A stretch of DNA of 64,000 bases from Salticus scenicus. Taxonomy: Eukaryota; Arthropoda; Arachnida; Araneae; Salticidae. Both the position numbers and the translations under genes were made by a program. A model generated the notes under the pieces. That model did no database searches. It was not told where the DNA came from and was given only the letters and a program-made list of their open reading frames with translations. How positions within the stretch are numbered: the stretch's first letter is position 1; the number at the start of each line of letters is the position of its first letter. Of this stretch, positions 21,633 through 32,510 are shown one piece after another. The stretch spans positions 97,138,436 to 97,202,435 of the forward strand of contig OZ005662.1 in assembly GCA_963930645.1 (NCBI GenBank). The letters run 5' to 3'.

Positions 21633-23890
21633 CAATTAAACCCGTTTAAGAGGTCCTCGCTTAAGAAATTTCTCCGTTTAAGAAGTTCATATTTTCAATA
21701 AACAAATTCTACAATACTAAAATTTCCTTTTAAAGAAGATTTTTCCCCATTTAAGTATTTTTACACAGCCAATTATCTTTTCGAATTTTTTATTTTATTT
21801 ATTATTATTATTTATTTGTGTGTGTGTGTGTGTGTGTATGTGTGTGTGTGTGTGTGTGTGCCTTCCTAATTTGTAAAAGGATCTCTGACAAGGAGAGGTC
21901 ACGACATGGAAAGTTCAAATAGGGACGAAATTGCGCAGGATTGTAGTACACTATGAGGGTAACAACATATTAAAGCAGTAGGACCCACTATCCACAAAAT
22001 TTCGAGGAAAAAGCATTTAAAGTTTCAGTAATCTTTAAATACAAGTTATTTCGTAAGCGAGTAAGCGCCCCAGTGGTGTGATCTTAAAGCGCGAGTCAGC
22101 TAGCCAGACGACTCCGGTTCGAGGCTGCCCCGAGACAACTTTTTTTTTTCTTCTTCTTCTTTAACTTTTTATGTAATCTAAACTTTTTATTTATTTTTAT
22201 TTCATTTTACAATTCAATCCAAAATTTGAAAATTTTAATAAATTATTTAATTTTCTTGAGTATAAAATAACTTTTTCTATTTTTAATATTTATAACTTAA
22301 AAATACAATAAATTTCTATAACTTAAAAAATAAAGTTTAGTTTTACAAAACCCTAAATAAGAAACAAAGAAAAACAGACAAATATTTAAATAATTAAAAA
22401 ATAAGCAAGCTGTAAACAAAGTGTAAAATTGTTAGCAGGTGTTACTCAAATCTTGGTTTGAGCTTCCTGATTTTGTTTGAATGTGTATAAATTACGTAAA
22501 CGCTTCTAGCTTGTTAATAATAAAGGGCAGGTGGAATTTTATATTGTGCAAGGAAGGATAAAAAAAAAAGGAAGTCGTTATCGAAAAAGAAGCGATGTTG
22601 ATTAACATTTAAAATCTACATTTAAAGATAACATCTCTTTACCTGTAATAACTTAATACCATCGTAATCCTATACTATAATTTTTCAAGAAACTGTATTG
22701 ATTGGAGAAGTAATTCTTTAATTTGGATAGTAATTATATATGCAATTAAAATGATCATTTCTCTGTATTATTATTTTTTTTTTTAATTTAAAAACAAAAT
22801 GTACTATTGTTTCAAGCATACCTAAAATAAAATAAAATATATTTCGATAAATAATCAAAAACAGTTTCTTTAGTTTTACCTTATTTTACAGTGAAAATAA
22901 AACTAAAATTTATTTTTTAAGTTACAGAAATTTGTCTTTTTAAGTTATAAATATTAAAAATAGAAAAATTTATTTATTTTATATTAAAAAAAATTAAATA
23001 ATATTTTATTAAAATTTTCAAATTTTGAATTGAATTATAAAATAAAGTAAAAATAAATAAAAAGTTTAGATTACATAAAAAGTTGAAGAAAAAAAAAGTA
23101 GTCTCGAGGTAGCCTCGAACCCAAGTCATCTGGTTGAGAGACTCGCGCTTTAGGATCACACCACTGGGGCGCTTGCTCGCTTACGAAATAACTTGTATTT
23201 AAAGATTACTGAAACTTTAAATGCTTTTTTCTCGAAATTTTGTGAATAGTGGATCCTACTGCTTTAATATGTTGTTACCCTCATAGTATACTACAACCCT
23301 GCGGCGTTTCGTCCCGATCTGAATTTTCCATGTCGTGACCTCTCCTTGTGAAAGTTAAAAGAGAGTGTCGTGAGACAAAGTTATTTTAAAGTACATTTTA
23401 TGAACATAAACTAACAGACAAATGTACAGTACGATGCTAAATAGAGAGAGTTCTTTAAAATATTAACAGGATCAGTGAGAAGTATTACCAGAAGAAGTAA
23501 ATAAATACTGTTGGCCTGTTTTCAATTACAGATTATTTAAAAAAGGGGGCGGAAACTAAAGACTGTACATGATTTTTTTCTGTAAAAGGGATATCAATGA
23601 ATAAGGACAAATCATCATTTTCTTCAAACATTAAATTAAATAAATAGAAACTGAGATAGGTGTATTAATTTATTGACTATTTTTTTTATGTGTTGAATTA
23701 AATAGCAAAATTCATCCTTTTTATATAATACTATATGTTTGCTTTTAATAATTTGAAAAAAAAAAAAAAAACTTGAATAATTATTATTTTATTATTATCA
23801 TCATCATGTTTAGTCTTCCCACTTAAAAAGTTTTCCCCTTTGAGAAGTTTTTTCTTTCATTTCCTTGGAAAACTTAAGCGGGTTGAAAAT
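21633..23890. mobile_element. Element Y nested in X, pogo-like TIR (TTAAACCCGTTTAAGAGG)
   Basis: The left end CAATTAAACCCGTTTAAGAGG faces an inverse end CTTAAGCGGGTTGAAAAT near 23890. Both are followed inward by repeated 'gaagtt/gaagat' and 'tttccc(c)...tttaag' words in inverse order. CNNTTAAACCCGTTTAAG-type ends with TA targets occur in pogo-like elements. The identity is an inference; the ends are diverged. Confidence 0.5.
21885..23352. mobile_element. Foldback element Z nested in Y, arms about 450 bp with tRNA-like boxes
   Basis: The left arm (21885-22330) begins AAGGAGAGGTCACGACATGG and the right arm (22905-23352) is its inverse. Each arm includes a block of about 70 bp (22065-22135; inverse 23095-23175) with GTGGTGTGATC...AGCGCGAGTC and GGTTCGAGGCT, resembling pol III A and B boxes of a tRNA-derived sequence. 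A loop of about 570 bp lies between the arms. Neither arm encodes protein. Confidence 0.75.
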
Positions 23891-24386
23891 AAGCCTCTCT
23901 TTCGTTCAATGAAATAGCAAAAATAGAATAGAATACTCACTATTTAAATGTCGATCAAGTTATCTTCAAAAATAATTGTAATGCTGGTTAATCAAAAATA
24001 AAGGTCATCAAAAATAAACAGCAAACAGGTTGCCATATCATGTTGCAATGAATCCAGAACGACATCGTTATCGTTCAAAATGACGCCAAAAGAAAATCGG
24101 CCAAATAAGGTTGTGGACCAACCTGCAAGTTGTACCCATACATACATAAGAGTTGCCAAAATCCACTGTCAAATTCGGCGGGGTTATATTATACATTAAT
24201 AGATAGCAAATTACTATAAAACAATACACCACAAACATCGTTTATTGTAAGAAAAAAAAAATGTTGTGAAATTTATAACGTCGAGCAGTTCGACGTCAGA
24301 AAGATAATGTGAAATTTTTATAGAAATCATCAGTAGTTGTGTTCGCACAGGTCATTGTGCAGCAGACACATACGGACTAAAGACTG

Positions 24387-24900
24387 TCATTGAAGTTCAG
24401 AGACACTGACTGCGCTAACAATGTCAGTTGAAGTGGCAACGACTCGTGCTGTGAGGTTCTTCATTGTATGTACAGACGTCTGATAAACAAGCGATTTCAG
24501 GAGGCCCCACAAGGCGAAATCTAAAGAATTAAGGTCTGAAGAGTGTGGTGGAGGCCATGTGCCGATATGTGACTTTGAGGTAGTTGTGCAGAACAATGTT
24601 CTGGTGCACAATGGTGGGTATTCACTGCAGTGAATCAGGTTGTAGGGTTTTTAAGGCCGATTGACTTCGCTAGGGTCCTAGGCCTATGGGTGGAATGCCA
24701 TCCGTGGGGGTCTTTCTAAGGGGTCCTAGTAGTGAATCAGGAATAGCGTGCTGTAAGAATCCCTACTCAGATATTAATGCTGAACCTGTGTTGCACTTTC
24801 GACGAGATTGCTGTAGGAATTTTTAGACGACCACATATGCACATTGTTTCTGTTCACATCTTTTCTCTTCATCTGTGAATAAAGCAGTTTCAAGAAACTA
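24387..24900 (-). pseudogene. Decayed mariner/Tc-type DDE transposase, split by a SINE tail
   Basis: The C-terminal part (24387-24611, minus) reads GTWPPPHSSDLNSLDFALWG then LKSLVYQTSVHTMKNL, the motif around the third acidic catalytic residue in IS630-Tc1-mariner transposases (usual form WPPRSPDLNPLDF.LWG). Upstream on the same strand, 24740-24895 gives LFTDEE and NNVHMWSSKNSYSNLVESA, matching the central LFTDEA...HVWADENP block of the same families, with stops and frameshifts. A SINE tail (24645-24730) lies between the pieces and a large internal part is missing. It is long dead. Confidence 0.7.
24640..24735 (-). mobile_element. SINE family A, 3' part, inside the dead transposase
   Basis: In minus orientation it has the family-A tail: CTAGGACCCC...AAAGACCCCC...GGCATTCCACC...AGGCCTAGG...GTCAATCGGCC, matching the full copy at 43353-43592 (tail 43490-43590). 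It is 5'-truncated. Confidence 0.75.
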
Positions 24901-24980
24901 AATCATTGTACGTGACATCAAGCATCCAGCATACTAACTTGACCCGAAAGGGATAATCGGTATCAGCTAAGATTTGTACG

Positions 24981-25552
24981 GGATCCGGACATAATATCGC
25001 GGGACAAAATATCGCCGGACAAAACATCGCGTCAAAAAGATAATATAATCTATTTGAAAATTTGTATTTCTGTCACGCGTGATCTCTGGTGAAAGACATA
25101 GGCCCTCATAAATTAATATTAATTAATTAAAATAAATAAATACATTATAGAATGGAATTTTATTATTTTAACTATATTTAATTTTAAGTTATTTTATCAT
25201 TTGCTTTTCACCATTCAAAATACATTATAAAAATATTGTACATTACGGCTGACATCAAAGCTGAACACTGTTTACAAACCTTAATTAAAAATTTTAAAAT
25301 AGATAAGCACGATTGAATTCTTTATGACTAATCTTTAAAAAATTTTAATAAATATAGTCTTTAAACTCTTTTAAGCAAAATTTATAACAATTTTTGTGGT
25401 GGGTTTCTGTGTATGCCAGTGCTCTGACTAGGTATGTGTTGTCATGAAATTTTATTCAACATTATTAATAATTACCAAACTCCTTTTTGCTTTCCATTCA
25501 TTTATGTAGGCGATATTTTGTCCACGCGAGATTTTGTCCCCAACCCAATTTG
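24981..25552. mobile_element. MITE, about 570 bp, termini built from GGACAAAATATCGC units
   Basis: The left end carries three tandem 15-16-bp units (GGACATAATATCGCG, GGACAAAATATCGCC, GGACAAAACATCGCG). The right end has two units in inverse order (GGCGATATTTTGTCC, CGCGAGATTTTGTCCC). Such iterated subterminal units could be transposase binding sites. No ORF of note. The exact ends and target duplication are not clear. Confidence 0.6.
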
Positions 25553-26037
25553 CACTTTCAGCACGCAGAACCTCCCACACGTTTTCATGCCTAATATTCT
25601 GCCTAATATCTAAGAATTTTCTATTCCAAATTTTGCTATACGAATATTTTATTTCGGAAATGTATCAAAATTTGGAATAGGAAATTCTTAGATACAGTTT
25701 GTGTATACATATAGGGTGACCGAAATAATTAAAAAATTACGATTTTTTACGTATTAGAGATAAGTTGGCAGTGTTAATTGTTAGAGATATAATATTCAAA
25801 AAATTTCTCCGCACATACACACTAACCAATTACTAAAAACCAGTTTTTTGGACGCGAGAGACTTTAGAATATATGTCAGGTGAAAACTCGATATCGATAT
25901 TTTTCACCGAATACAATATTTTATTTTTTTTTAAACGACTTTATATTAAAATTAAATCGTAATATTTTTTTTTCCCTTTCATTTAAGTGTGCTTTTAAAC
26001 AATTTCAAATATTTTGTTAAACTTATTTTTAACATTT
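25553..26037. other. No gene seen; repeat fragments
   Basis: Includes a short inverted pair (25610-25700, 'taagaattt(c)ctattcca...tggaataggaaattctta') and a fragment at 25800-25925 of the repeat also seen at 8530-8660. Confidence 0.4.
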
Positions 26038-26628
26038 GCATGATAAAATGCAGACGAAATTTTATTTTCAATTACTTATTTTTTTTCTTATATTTAACTA
26101 CAAATCAACCAAAATTATACTGACAAGGGAATATTCAAAAAGGTGTCGTCTTCAAAACATATTGAAACAATTATGTGATTCTACTCTTCATAAAACTCCA
26201 GGAAATGAAAAAAAATTATCGGCGGAAATTAATTACAGCGACCACAAAAAATTATCAAAATTAAGCATATTTGGCGATTTAACGCGGCTAGGCGGTTCAG
26301 TTCGCTAGCATCGAGATTGCCGTCTACGAACAGAACCGTGTTTTGTTTTTCCGCCAAGTACTCAAAATGAATCACCTAATAATGTGAAATCGCCAAATAT
26401 GCTTCATTTTGATAATTTTTTGTGGTCGCTGTAATTCATTTCAGCCGATAATTTTTTCACTTCCTGGTGTTTTATGAAGAGTAGAATCGCGTATTTTTTT
26501 TTTCAATATTTTTTGAAGACGACACCTTTTGAATATTCCCTTGTCAGTATTATTTTGGTTGATTTACAGTTAAATATAAGAAAAAAATAAGTAATTGAAA
26601 ATAAAATTTCGTCTGCATTTTGTCTGCT
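26038..26628. mobile_element. Foldback element F, copy 1, arms about 270 bp
   Basis: The left arm starts AAAATGCAGACGAAATTTTA and the right arm ends with its inverse near 26628. Matching pairs continue inward: ACAAGGGAATATTC / GAATATTCCCTTGT, AGGTGTCGTCTTC / GAAGACGACACCT, GCATATTTGGCGATTT / AAATCGCCAAATATGC. The centre is a short loop near 26290-26370. ORFs reading through the arm (for example 26036-26308) appear in both copies only because of the repeat. Confidence 0.8.
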
Positions 26629-26980
26629 ATACACAGCGCCACTTATTACAAATTGCGCCATTTTTATTTAACTCTCACCAATAATTTTAAGAAGTGATGT
26701 GACCGACGTTTCTTCGATTTTATTCGCGTTTTATGTACATCAAATGCCGCTTTAAAAAAATTTTTGGTGGCTATTGAATAAAAAAATCGTGTCAACACTG
26801 AAGGATGGGCGGCAAATCGACCAACTAGCAACTACTAACGGGTTAAATCCGTGACTGTTTGAGCATTTATTATCAGAATTACTCATGGATAGAAGATTTA
26901 AGCTTAATCGGATGAAAGAAAGTGAGTTAAAATTGGAAATCAAATGTTGAACTTGAGTTGGGGGGACCGGGTCCGACTAA

Positions 26981-27776
26981 CAAGGAAACATTCAAAAAGG
27001 TGTCATCTTCAAAAAGTATTGAAAAAAATATATGTGATTCTACTCTTCATAAAACACCAGAAAAGGAAAAAAAATCGGCTGAAATTAATTACAGCGACCA
27101 CAAATTTTTTTTCAAAATTAAGCATATTTGGCGATTTCACACTGCTAGGCGATTGATTTTGAGTACTTGGCGGAAAAGCAAAACACGGTTCTGTTCGTAC
27201 ACGGCAATCTCGTTGCTAGCAAACGTATCGCCTAACAGCGCTAAATCGCCAAATATGCTTAATTTTGATAACTTTTTGTGGTCGCTGTAATTCATTTCAG
27301 TAGTAGAATCTATTTTTTTTCTATTATTCTATCTATTATTCTATTTTTTTTTTAACACGCTTGACATTGTGAGTTTTTTTGGTTTTCTTCCCGTGCTATT
27401 TCTATGGGGTATTTAGCTTCCCCCCCCCCCTTTTCTACATTCTAAATTAGCTCTACCACCGCTACTTTAGAATGTAGGAAAAGAGGGGAAAAAAGCTAAA
27501 AAACCCATAGAAATATAGCATGGGAAGAAAAGCAAAAAAACTCACAATGTCAAGTGTGTTTAAAAAAAAAAAAAAAAAAAAAAAAGGCTCACACCGGAAG
27601 TAATAAAAGGGACAAAATTGACTAGAAAAAGACATCGAAGAGCGGGAATCGGGCGGGCTAGAGCATGGGTCCTGTCGTCCAGGATTAATACGTCTCGCTT
27701 ATATGTGTCAAAGTAGAATCACATATATTTTTTTCAATACTTTTTGAAGATGACACCTTTTGAATGTTTCCTTGTA
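26981..27776. mobile_element. Foldback element F, copy 2, interrupted
   Basis: Starts AACAAGGAAACATTCAAAAA and ends in the inverse TTTTTGAAGATGACACC...GGAAACATTC-type sequence near 27770. It shares the GCATATTTGGCGATTT arms and a loop with CGGAAAAGCAAAACACGGTT (inverse of the loop in copy 1). The right arm is broken near 27305-27715 by other repeat sequence and lacks about 35 bp compared with copy 1. Outer arm parts beyond ACAAGG are missing. Confidence 0.7.
27352..27712. mobile_element. Palindromic insert (TTAACACGCTTGACATTGTG) plus linked tail
   Basis: 27352-27562 is a hairpin-like MITE whose arms read AACACGCTTGACATTGTGAG and its inverse, with C- and A/G-rich inner parts. It is followed by poly-A and then 'ggctcacaccggaagtaa...gaagagcgggaa' (27585-27712). 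The same two blocks in the same relative order, inverted, occur at 52640-52855, so they travel as one unit. The role is unknown. Confidence 0.6.
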
Positions 27777-28679
27777 AATCAGTTACTGCTTAAATATGTA
27801 TTGACATGGAAGTTATACATTTATTTCAGCTCAATCGGATTATAGTAAGCGGGTAAAAATTCACTTGCAACATTTGACCCTAACATAAAACAAGCAAAGT
27901 TAAATAAAAGCGCGTAACAAGCAAGGTTTTATTATTTGCATCTGTAAAGTAAATTTATAAGTAATGAAAAACATGATTTAACAGGTTGATTACAAAAAAA
28001 AAAAAAAAAAATGCATATTAAACCAAAAAGGTACATTTACCTCTAATTATACCTATAGTTACATTTCCTTTTTAGAAAGACAAAATCAAATCCGTTTTCA
28101 ACCCTCAACAAAAAGATATTGCAAATTTTTAAATACATATGACTTGTAAAAAACTGCACAATCTGGATTCAAGCAATTAAAATAAAATATATATATTTCC
28201 CAACGACTAATGCCAATATATGCTTATCGTATTGCGTACAGTTTGTTATAGTGTAACCACGTTTCCTACGCCTAGCAGTGAGAACGAACCGAAAATCTTG
28301 GAGGGTTTCCAAGTTGACCAACAGGTTTAAATTTAGTAAGAATCCAGTCATTCGGTATCCCCTTACCGCTTATTTTCTCTCAACGAAAAGCTCGTCTCCC
28401 CTATTTTACTAATGGACTCGTTGAATCTGCACTTGCGCAGAGGCTTCCATGGTCGCAAGAAATATAGTTAAAGAGTATATGAAATTATATGGCCGATAAT
28501 AAATAGATATATATCGCTCATGGGCTCCAACAACGGCTCAGCTCGAAGAAAGACGTTTTGAGATAAATGGGTTTAAAGTTTCATTGCTATCAAAATATAT
28601 TGAACATGACTTACTGTGTATTATGAGATGTGCCAATATACATGGATTTCCCCCCCCCATACTGAGGCCCATAGACCTT
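27777..28679. other. No gene seen; repeat fragments
   Basis: 28025-28080 (tacatttacctctaattatacctatagttacat) is related to 44895-44930 (ttacgtttaactcttattatatctatagttacat). No coding pattern; the minus ORF at 28169-28351 has no recognisable content. Confidence 0.35.
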
Positions 28680-29164
28680 ATATACTAGACAACGCATTCC
28701 CCTTCGTTATTTGACTGCATCATGAACGAGCTTCCCCAGCAAAATTGTCACGTGATGTTGGTCTAGAGGAAGAGTGGAGAATGATCACTATGTTATTTTT
28801 CTGTAGGAACGAATTTTGTGTTTTTAAATATTTTTATTGTGCACGCACTTTTTATTTTAGCATTTAGATTTACACATGGATGGAAAGCTAAACTTTCATA
28901 GATTAATTACATAGAAAAAAAAATTATGATAAATCATTTTGCAAGCGAAAAAATTGCGTTTGAATTCTTACTTCAGTCAGAGAAGTATGAGATTATGCTT
29001 GCATACGGGAAAAAAGAGAGAGAGGAATCACCCCTAGGCCAAGATCACGTGACTTCCGAGACTCAGAACAAAGGATGGAGGTATCAGATTACACCCTCAT
29101 GTTGAAGACATTCGCTGTAATGGTCAGCCGTATTGGTAGCGTGGTCTAGTATATAAGGTCTATG
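28680..29164. mobile_element. MITE, 485 bp, TIR CATAGACCTTATATA (copy 2)
   Basis: Same family as 5544-6017. The terminal inverted repeat CATAGACCTTATATACTAG is about 26 bp long, with a perfect 8-bp target duplication CTGAGGCC at 28672-28679 and 29165-29172. Two CACGTG sites lie in equivalent subterminal positions (about 28750 and 29048). The intact duplication makes this the younger of the two copies here. Confidence 0.9.
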
Positions 29165-30283
29165 CTGAGGCCTATTCTTTGTTAAAACAAATATAGAGTA
29201 TTTTTTGAGTTGTACTCCTATAGTAGACCGTGAGCGATTTACGGAATTTGCAGATCATAAATTTTGAATTGTATATTTATTTCCTTGCAGTCGAAAAACA
29301 ATCTGGTGTGTCACCCACACGACTTCAACACCCTGCATTTCAATACTATAAAAATAGGTCGCAGATTAAGTCGGATGATCAATTAGGTAGGATAATAAAG
29401 CTCAATCTACCTTAAAAACTAGAAAAAAATTTCTGTGCATGTGGGGGTATCGCTCCCCTCCCCCCTGGGGAAAGTACCCCCCGGGGGGAGGGGGGTAAAT
29501 TTTGAAGAATGCATCTTGTGCACACCACAAGACTCTTCTATATTTTCCTATACATATTCAATCAGTAACAATATAATAAAAAAAAATTTAAGTTTTTTTT
29601 TTTGTTAAAAGTAATACATATTCAATCAGTAACAATATTTAAAAAAAAAAAAAAAGTTTTTTTTTTTTTCTTTTTTTTGGTTAAAAGTTAACAGTAAAAA
29701 AAAAATCGATAACTGTTTTAAATTATCACAGATTTATAGTTCAACCATTCGTTTTAAAAAGGTATTGACGAGACCTTTCGAAAGATACCCATCTCGAAAC
29801 TTTACACCCCAGTGGGGGTACTTCCCCCCCCCACAGTGGGGGGGGGACCGATGCCCCCACATGAACAAAAATTTTTCCGTAGTTAACTACTACTATTATT
29901 AATAATTCATATTAATTTTACAATCACAAGTTTAAAATAACTCTCATTATGCCCATTTATACGAAATTTTGTCCTCTGCTGCCATGTTAAAAGTTTGTAT
30001 AAAATGCGATCACAGCGCCACCTGTTGAGCAATTGATCCCCAAATCGAATCAGCACCAGTTTATGTCAGAGTGCAATTAAATACCAAGTTTGGTTAAATT
30101 TCATTCATTGGCTCGCGAGATACAGCGTCCACAAAAAAGTGATACAGACAGACATTTTCTAAAAAGTATTAATTCGTGCTCTGGACATCCCAAAACGTGT
30201 AAATTCATCAAAAAACGGAGGCCGAAAATTTTCACGAATCCAATACTTTCTCTATATTACATATAGAAGAAAGTAATAATCTA
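29165..30283. repeat. Dispersed repeat family R, copy 1
   Basis: 29715-30283 (atttatagttcaaccattcgtttta...cgaaagatacccat...cagcgccacctgtt...gagatacagcgtccac...cacgaatccaatactttctc...gaagaaagtaataa) matches 61384-61941 over its full length and 44290-44690 in part. Ahead of it are C/G-rich palindromic tracts (29450-29505, 29815-29860) and a repeated 'acatattcaatcagtaacaatat' (29560, 29610) that recurs near 60560 and 60645. No ORF. The class is not identified. Confidence 0.6.
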
Positions 30284-30963
30284 AAATTAGGTTTAGGAAC
30301 AACTTTATTTGACATATAATTCAGTTTGGGGTGGGGGGTGGGGGAGTACCGCCCTCCCTCACCTATACCATCTACATTTATAAAAGATAAATTCTAATAA
30401 TTAAAAACATTTAAAAACACGTATATAAAAATTTTATTAAAATCAAATTGTAATTAATCAGTAATCTCTATTAAATCAAATTGTAATTAATAAGCTTTTC
30501 GCCATTATATCATAACATCAGATAAACTTTTTATGTTTATTAAAAAAAAAAAAAAAAAAAAAAAAAAGTAGAGTAGACAGCATCTTTATATACCCGAGGA
30601 TCTTGAAACGGTTACTGTAAAAGACGACTTGAACTAAACATGAAGGGTCCATTTGTTACTTGAAAACGTAAGCAGTAGTTGAGATCCTACAAGGAGGCAC
30701 CAGGGAAATTTTTCGCAGGTTCCAGTAGGAGAAAACTGTTTCGGACTAGGGACAACGTCTTACACTGAACATGAAAAAGTCACCTTGTTACATGAATTGA
30801 GAGGACAAGAGTGAGTTTCAACATGGTAACACCAGGACTACGTTCCGCAAATTCTTGCAGGAATAATTTTATTTTAGAACGTGAGCAGGAGATTCCAGGC
30901 AGGTTACAGCAGGCAGCTTAAAAACGGGAGGTTAACTGAAAAGATACCGGATGTCATTAATTT

Positions 30964-31526
30964 TTATTCACATAATATCTGCCAAATTTTGTGGAGAATT
31001 GCTGAATCTTTTAAGTTAATAGAATTATTGTATTTAAGAATATTAAAGGCTTCAGCCAGGAGTAGGTCTTGATAATTATGAGGAGCAGTAATTATTTCGG
31101 CTTTTGGACCATAAAAGAGTGGGGCCAGGATTGTTATAAATTCAACAAGAGCAGAACTGTTTTCTTCTTTTATTCTAGTCTTGAGGTTACGACGAGTTTG
31201 CCCAATGTAGTAAAACAGTTCATCATTAAGTTTAATTGGAATTTTATAGACACAACCTGTAGATCTGTTAAGATCGCGATCATTAACACAGAGTTTTTTA
31301 ATAGTAAATGGGGAGGTGAAAGGAATTAGGATATTAAATTTACGAAGTATAAAGTGTTTGAAATTTTTAAATACATTACAGAATGGTAGACTGTTAGTAT
31401 ATTTAATTTTAGTAATTTGGTTACTAGTGTTAGTATTATTATTATACATTTTATTTGTAACTTTACTGATGAGTTTTAAGATATTGGTTTTATTATATGC
31501 AGCATTAATACCTAATTTTATATGTT
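30964..31526 (-). pseudogene. Penelope-like element, C-terminal GIY-YIG part (left copy)
   Basis: The frame stays open on the minus strand from 31526 to the stop at 30964 (ATG only at 31449, so the ORF is 5'-truncated). It contains KKLCVNDRDLNRSTGCVYKI, then LFYYIGQTRRNLKTRIKEE, which is the GIY-YIG endonuclease signature (G-V-Y ... Y-I-G-Q-T ... R) at the C-terminus of Penelope-like retroelement polyproteins, followed by a typical LLLAEAFNIL / ILHKIW tail. In the family, the reverse transcriptase precedes this domain; it is absent here. Compared with the right copy, about 8 residues after KTR are deleted. Not functional. Confidence 0.85.
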
Positions 31527-31527
31527 A

Positions 31528-31990
31528 ACAGTCTACCAGTCTGTAATGAATTTAAAAATTTCAAACACTTTATAACTTAATATTTTAATTCCTTTCACCT
31601 TTTCCTTTACTATCAAACAACTCTGTGTTAATGATCGCGATCTTAACAGACCTACAGGTGGTGTCAATAAAATTCCAATTAAACTTAATGATGAACTGTT
31701 TTACTACATTGGACAAACTCGTCATAACCTCAAAACTAGAACAAAAGAACGCATCCACAACATAAAAGAAAAAAAAAAAGTTCTGATCTTGTTGAATTTA
31801 TTTATAATAATCCTGGAGCCACGCCTTTATGGTCCAAAGCCGAAATAATTACTACTCATCATAATTATCAAGACCTACTCCTAGCTGAAACCATTAATAT
31901 CCTCATATGCAATAATTATGAGGATTAACTTTAAAGATTCAGCAATTCTCCACAAAATTTGGCATATGTATATATATATCATGTGAATAA
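31528..31990 (+). pseudogene. Penelope-like element, C-terminal GIY-YIG part (right copy)
   Basis: Inverted partner of the 30964-31526 remnant. In plus frames it gives IPIKLNDELFYYIGQTRHNL, then KTRTKERIHNIKEKK, and after a frameshift in an A-rich run, LVEFIYNNPGATPLWSKAEI and ITTHHNYQDLLLAETINIL. Stops and frameshifts show it is dead, but it preserves the KERIHNI segment that the left copy lost. It begins at 31528, about 125 bp later in the element than its partner. Confidence 0.8.
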
Positions 31991-32510
31991 AATTAATGAC
32001 ATCCGTATCTTTTCAGTTAACCTCCGTTTTTAAGCTGTGCGATGCCTGCTGTAACCTGGAATCTCCTATTCACGTCCTAAAATAAAGTTTTTCCTTCAAG
32101 AATTTGCGGAAAGTAGTCCTGGTGTTACCATGTTGGAACTCAACCTTGTCCTCTCAATTCATGTAACAAGTTAACTTTTTCAAGTTCAGTGTAAGACGTC
32201 GTCCATAGCCTGAGACAAAGTTTTCTCCTACTGGAACCTGCGAAAAATAGCCCTGGTGCTTCCTTGTTGGATTTCAACTAATGCTTACGTTTTCAAGTAA
32301 CAAATGGACCTTTCATCTTTAGTTCAAGTTGTTTTTTACTGTAACCGTTTCAAGGTCCTCGGATATATAAAGATGCTGTCTACTTTTTTTATGTAAAAAA
32401 AATGTTTACATGCCATGATATAATGGCGAAAATCTTAGTAAATATTTATACAATTTGATTTTATTAGAATTTTTATATACGTGTTTTTAAAGTGTTTATG
32501 TTTTTAATTA

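Larger units (their letters stand above)
21338..24137. mobile_element. Element X, 2.8 kb, TIR GGG(T)ACAACTTGC, target duplication ATACATA
   Basis: Termini of about 45 bp are imperfect inverted repeats: GGGACAACTTGCAAGTTGG then TCCACAAC...TTGGCGATTTTC on the left, and GGGTACAACTTGCAGGTTGG in inverse on the right. ATACATA (7 bp, or simply TA in a TA-rich site) flanks both ends at 21331-21337 and 24138-24144. No transposase ORF remains. Most of its length is made of two further nested elements, so the original was a short element of roughly 500-600 bp. Confidence 0.8.
21080..24300. repeat. Dispersed repeat family L, copy 2, split by a 2.8-kb element
   Basis: The left part (21090-21330) matches 15640-15900 and the right part (24150-24290, agagttgcc...ttactataaaacaa...accacaaac) matches 16070-16190. 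The 21338-24137 element is inserted between them, in the TA-rich segment. The order and orientation of the two parts agree with copy 1, so the split is an insertion and not a rearrangement. Confidence 0.6.
30400..32510. repeat. Palindrome of about 2 kb formed by two Penelope copies
   Basis: The left arm (30400-31400) and right arm (31528-32510) are inverted copies: 'gtagagtagacagcatctttatat' at 30567 mirrors 32365-32390, 'gaggcaccaggg' mirrors 'ccctggtgcttcc', and the two GIY-YIG reading frames run outward from a spacer at about 31401-31527. The left arm carries a 26-bp poly-A near 30541 and a small internal duplication; the right arm lacks both. Confidence 0.85.

Noticed and set aside
31455..31475. 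CTGATGAG word in the spacer of the Penelope palindrome, suggestive of a hammerhead ribozyme
   Set aside because: Penelope-like elements can carry hammerheads, but the required GAAA partner and stems are not present around this word.
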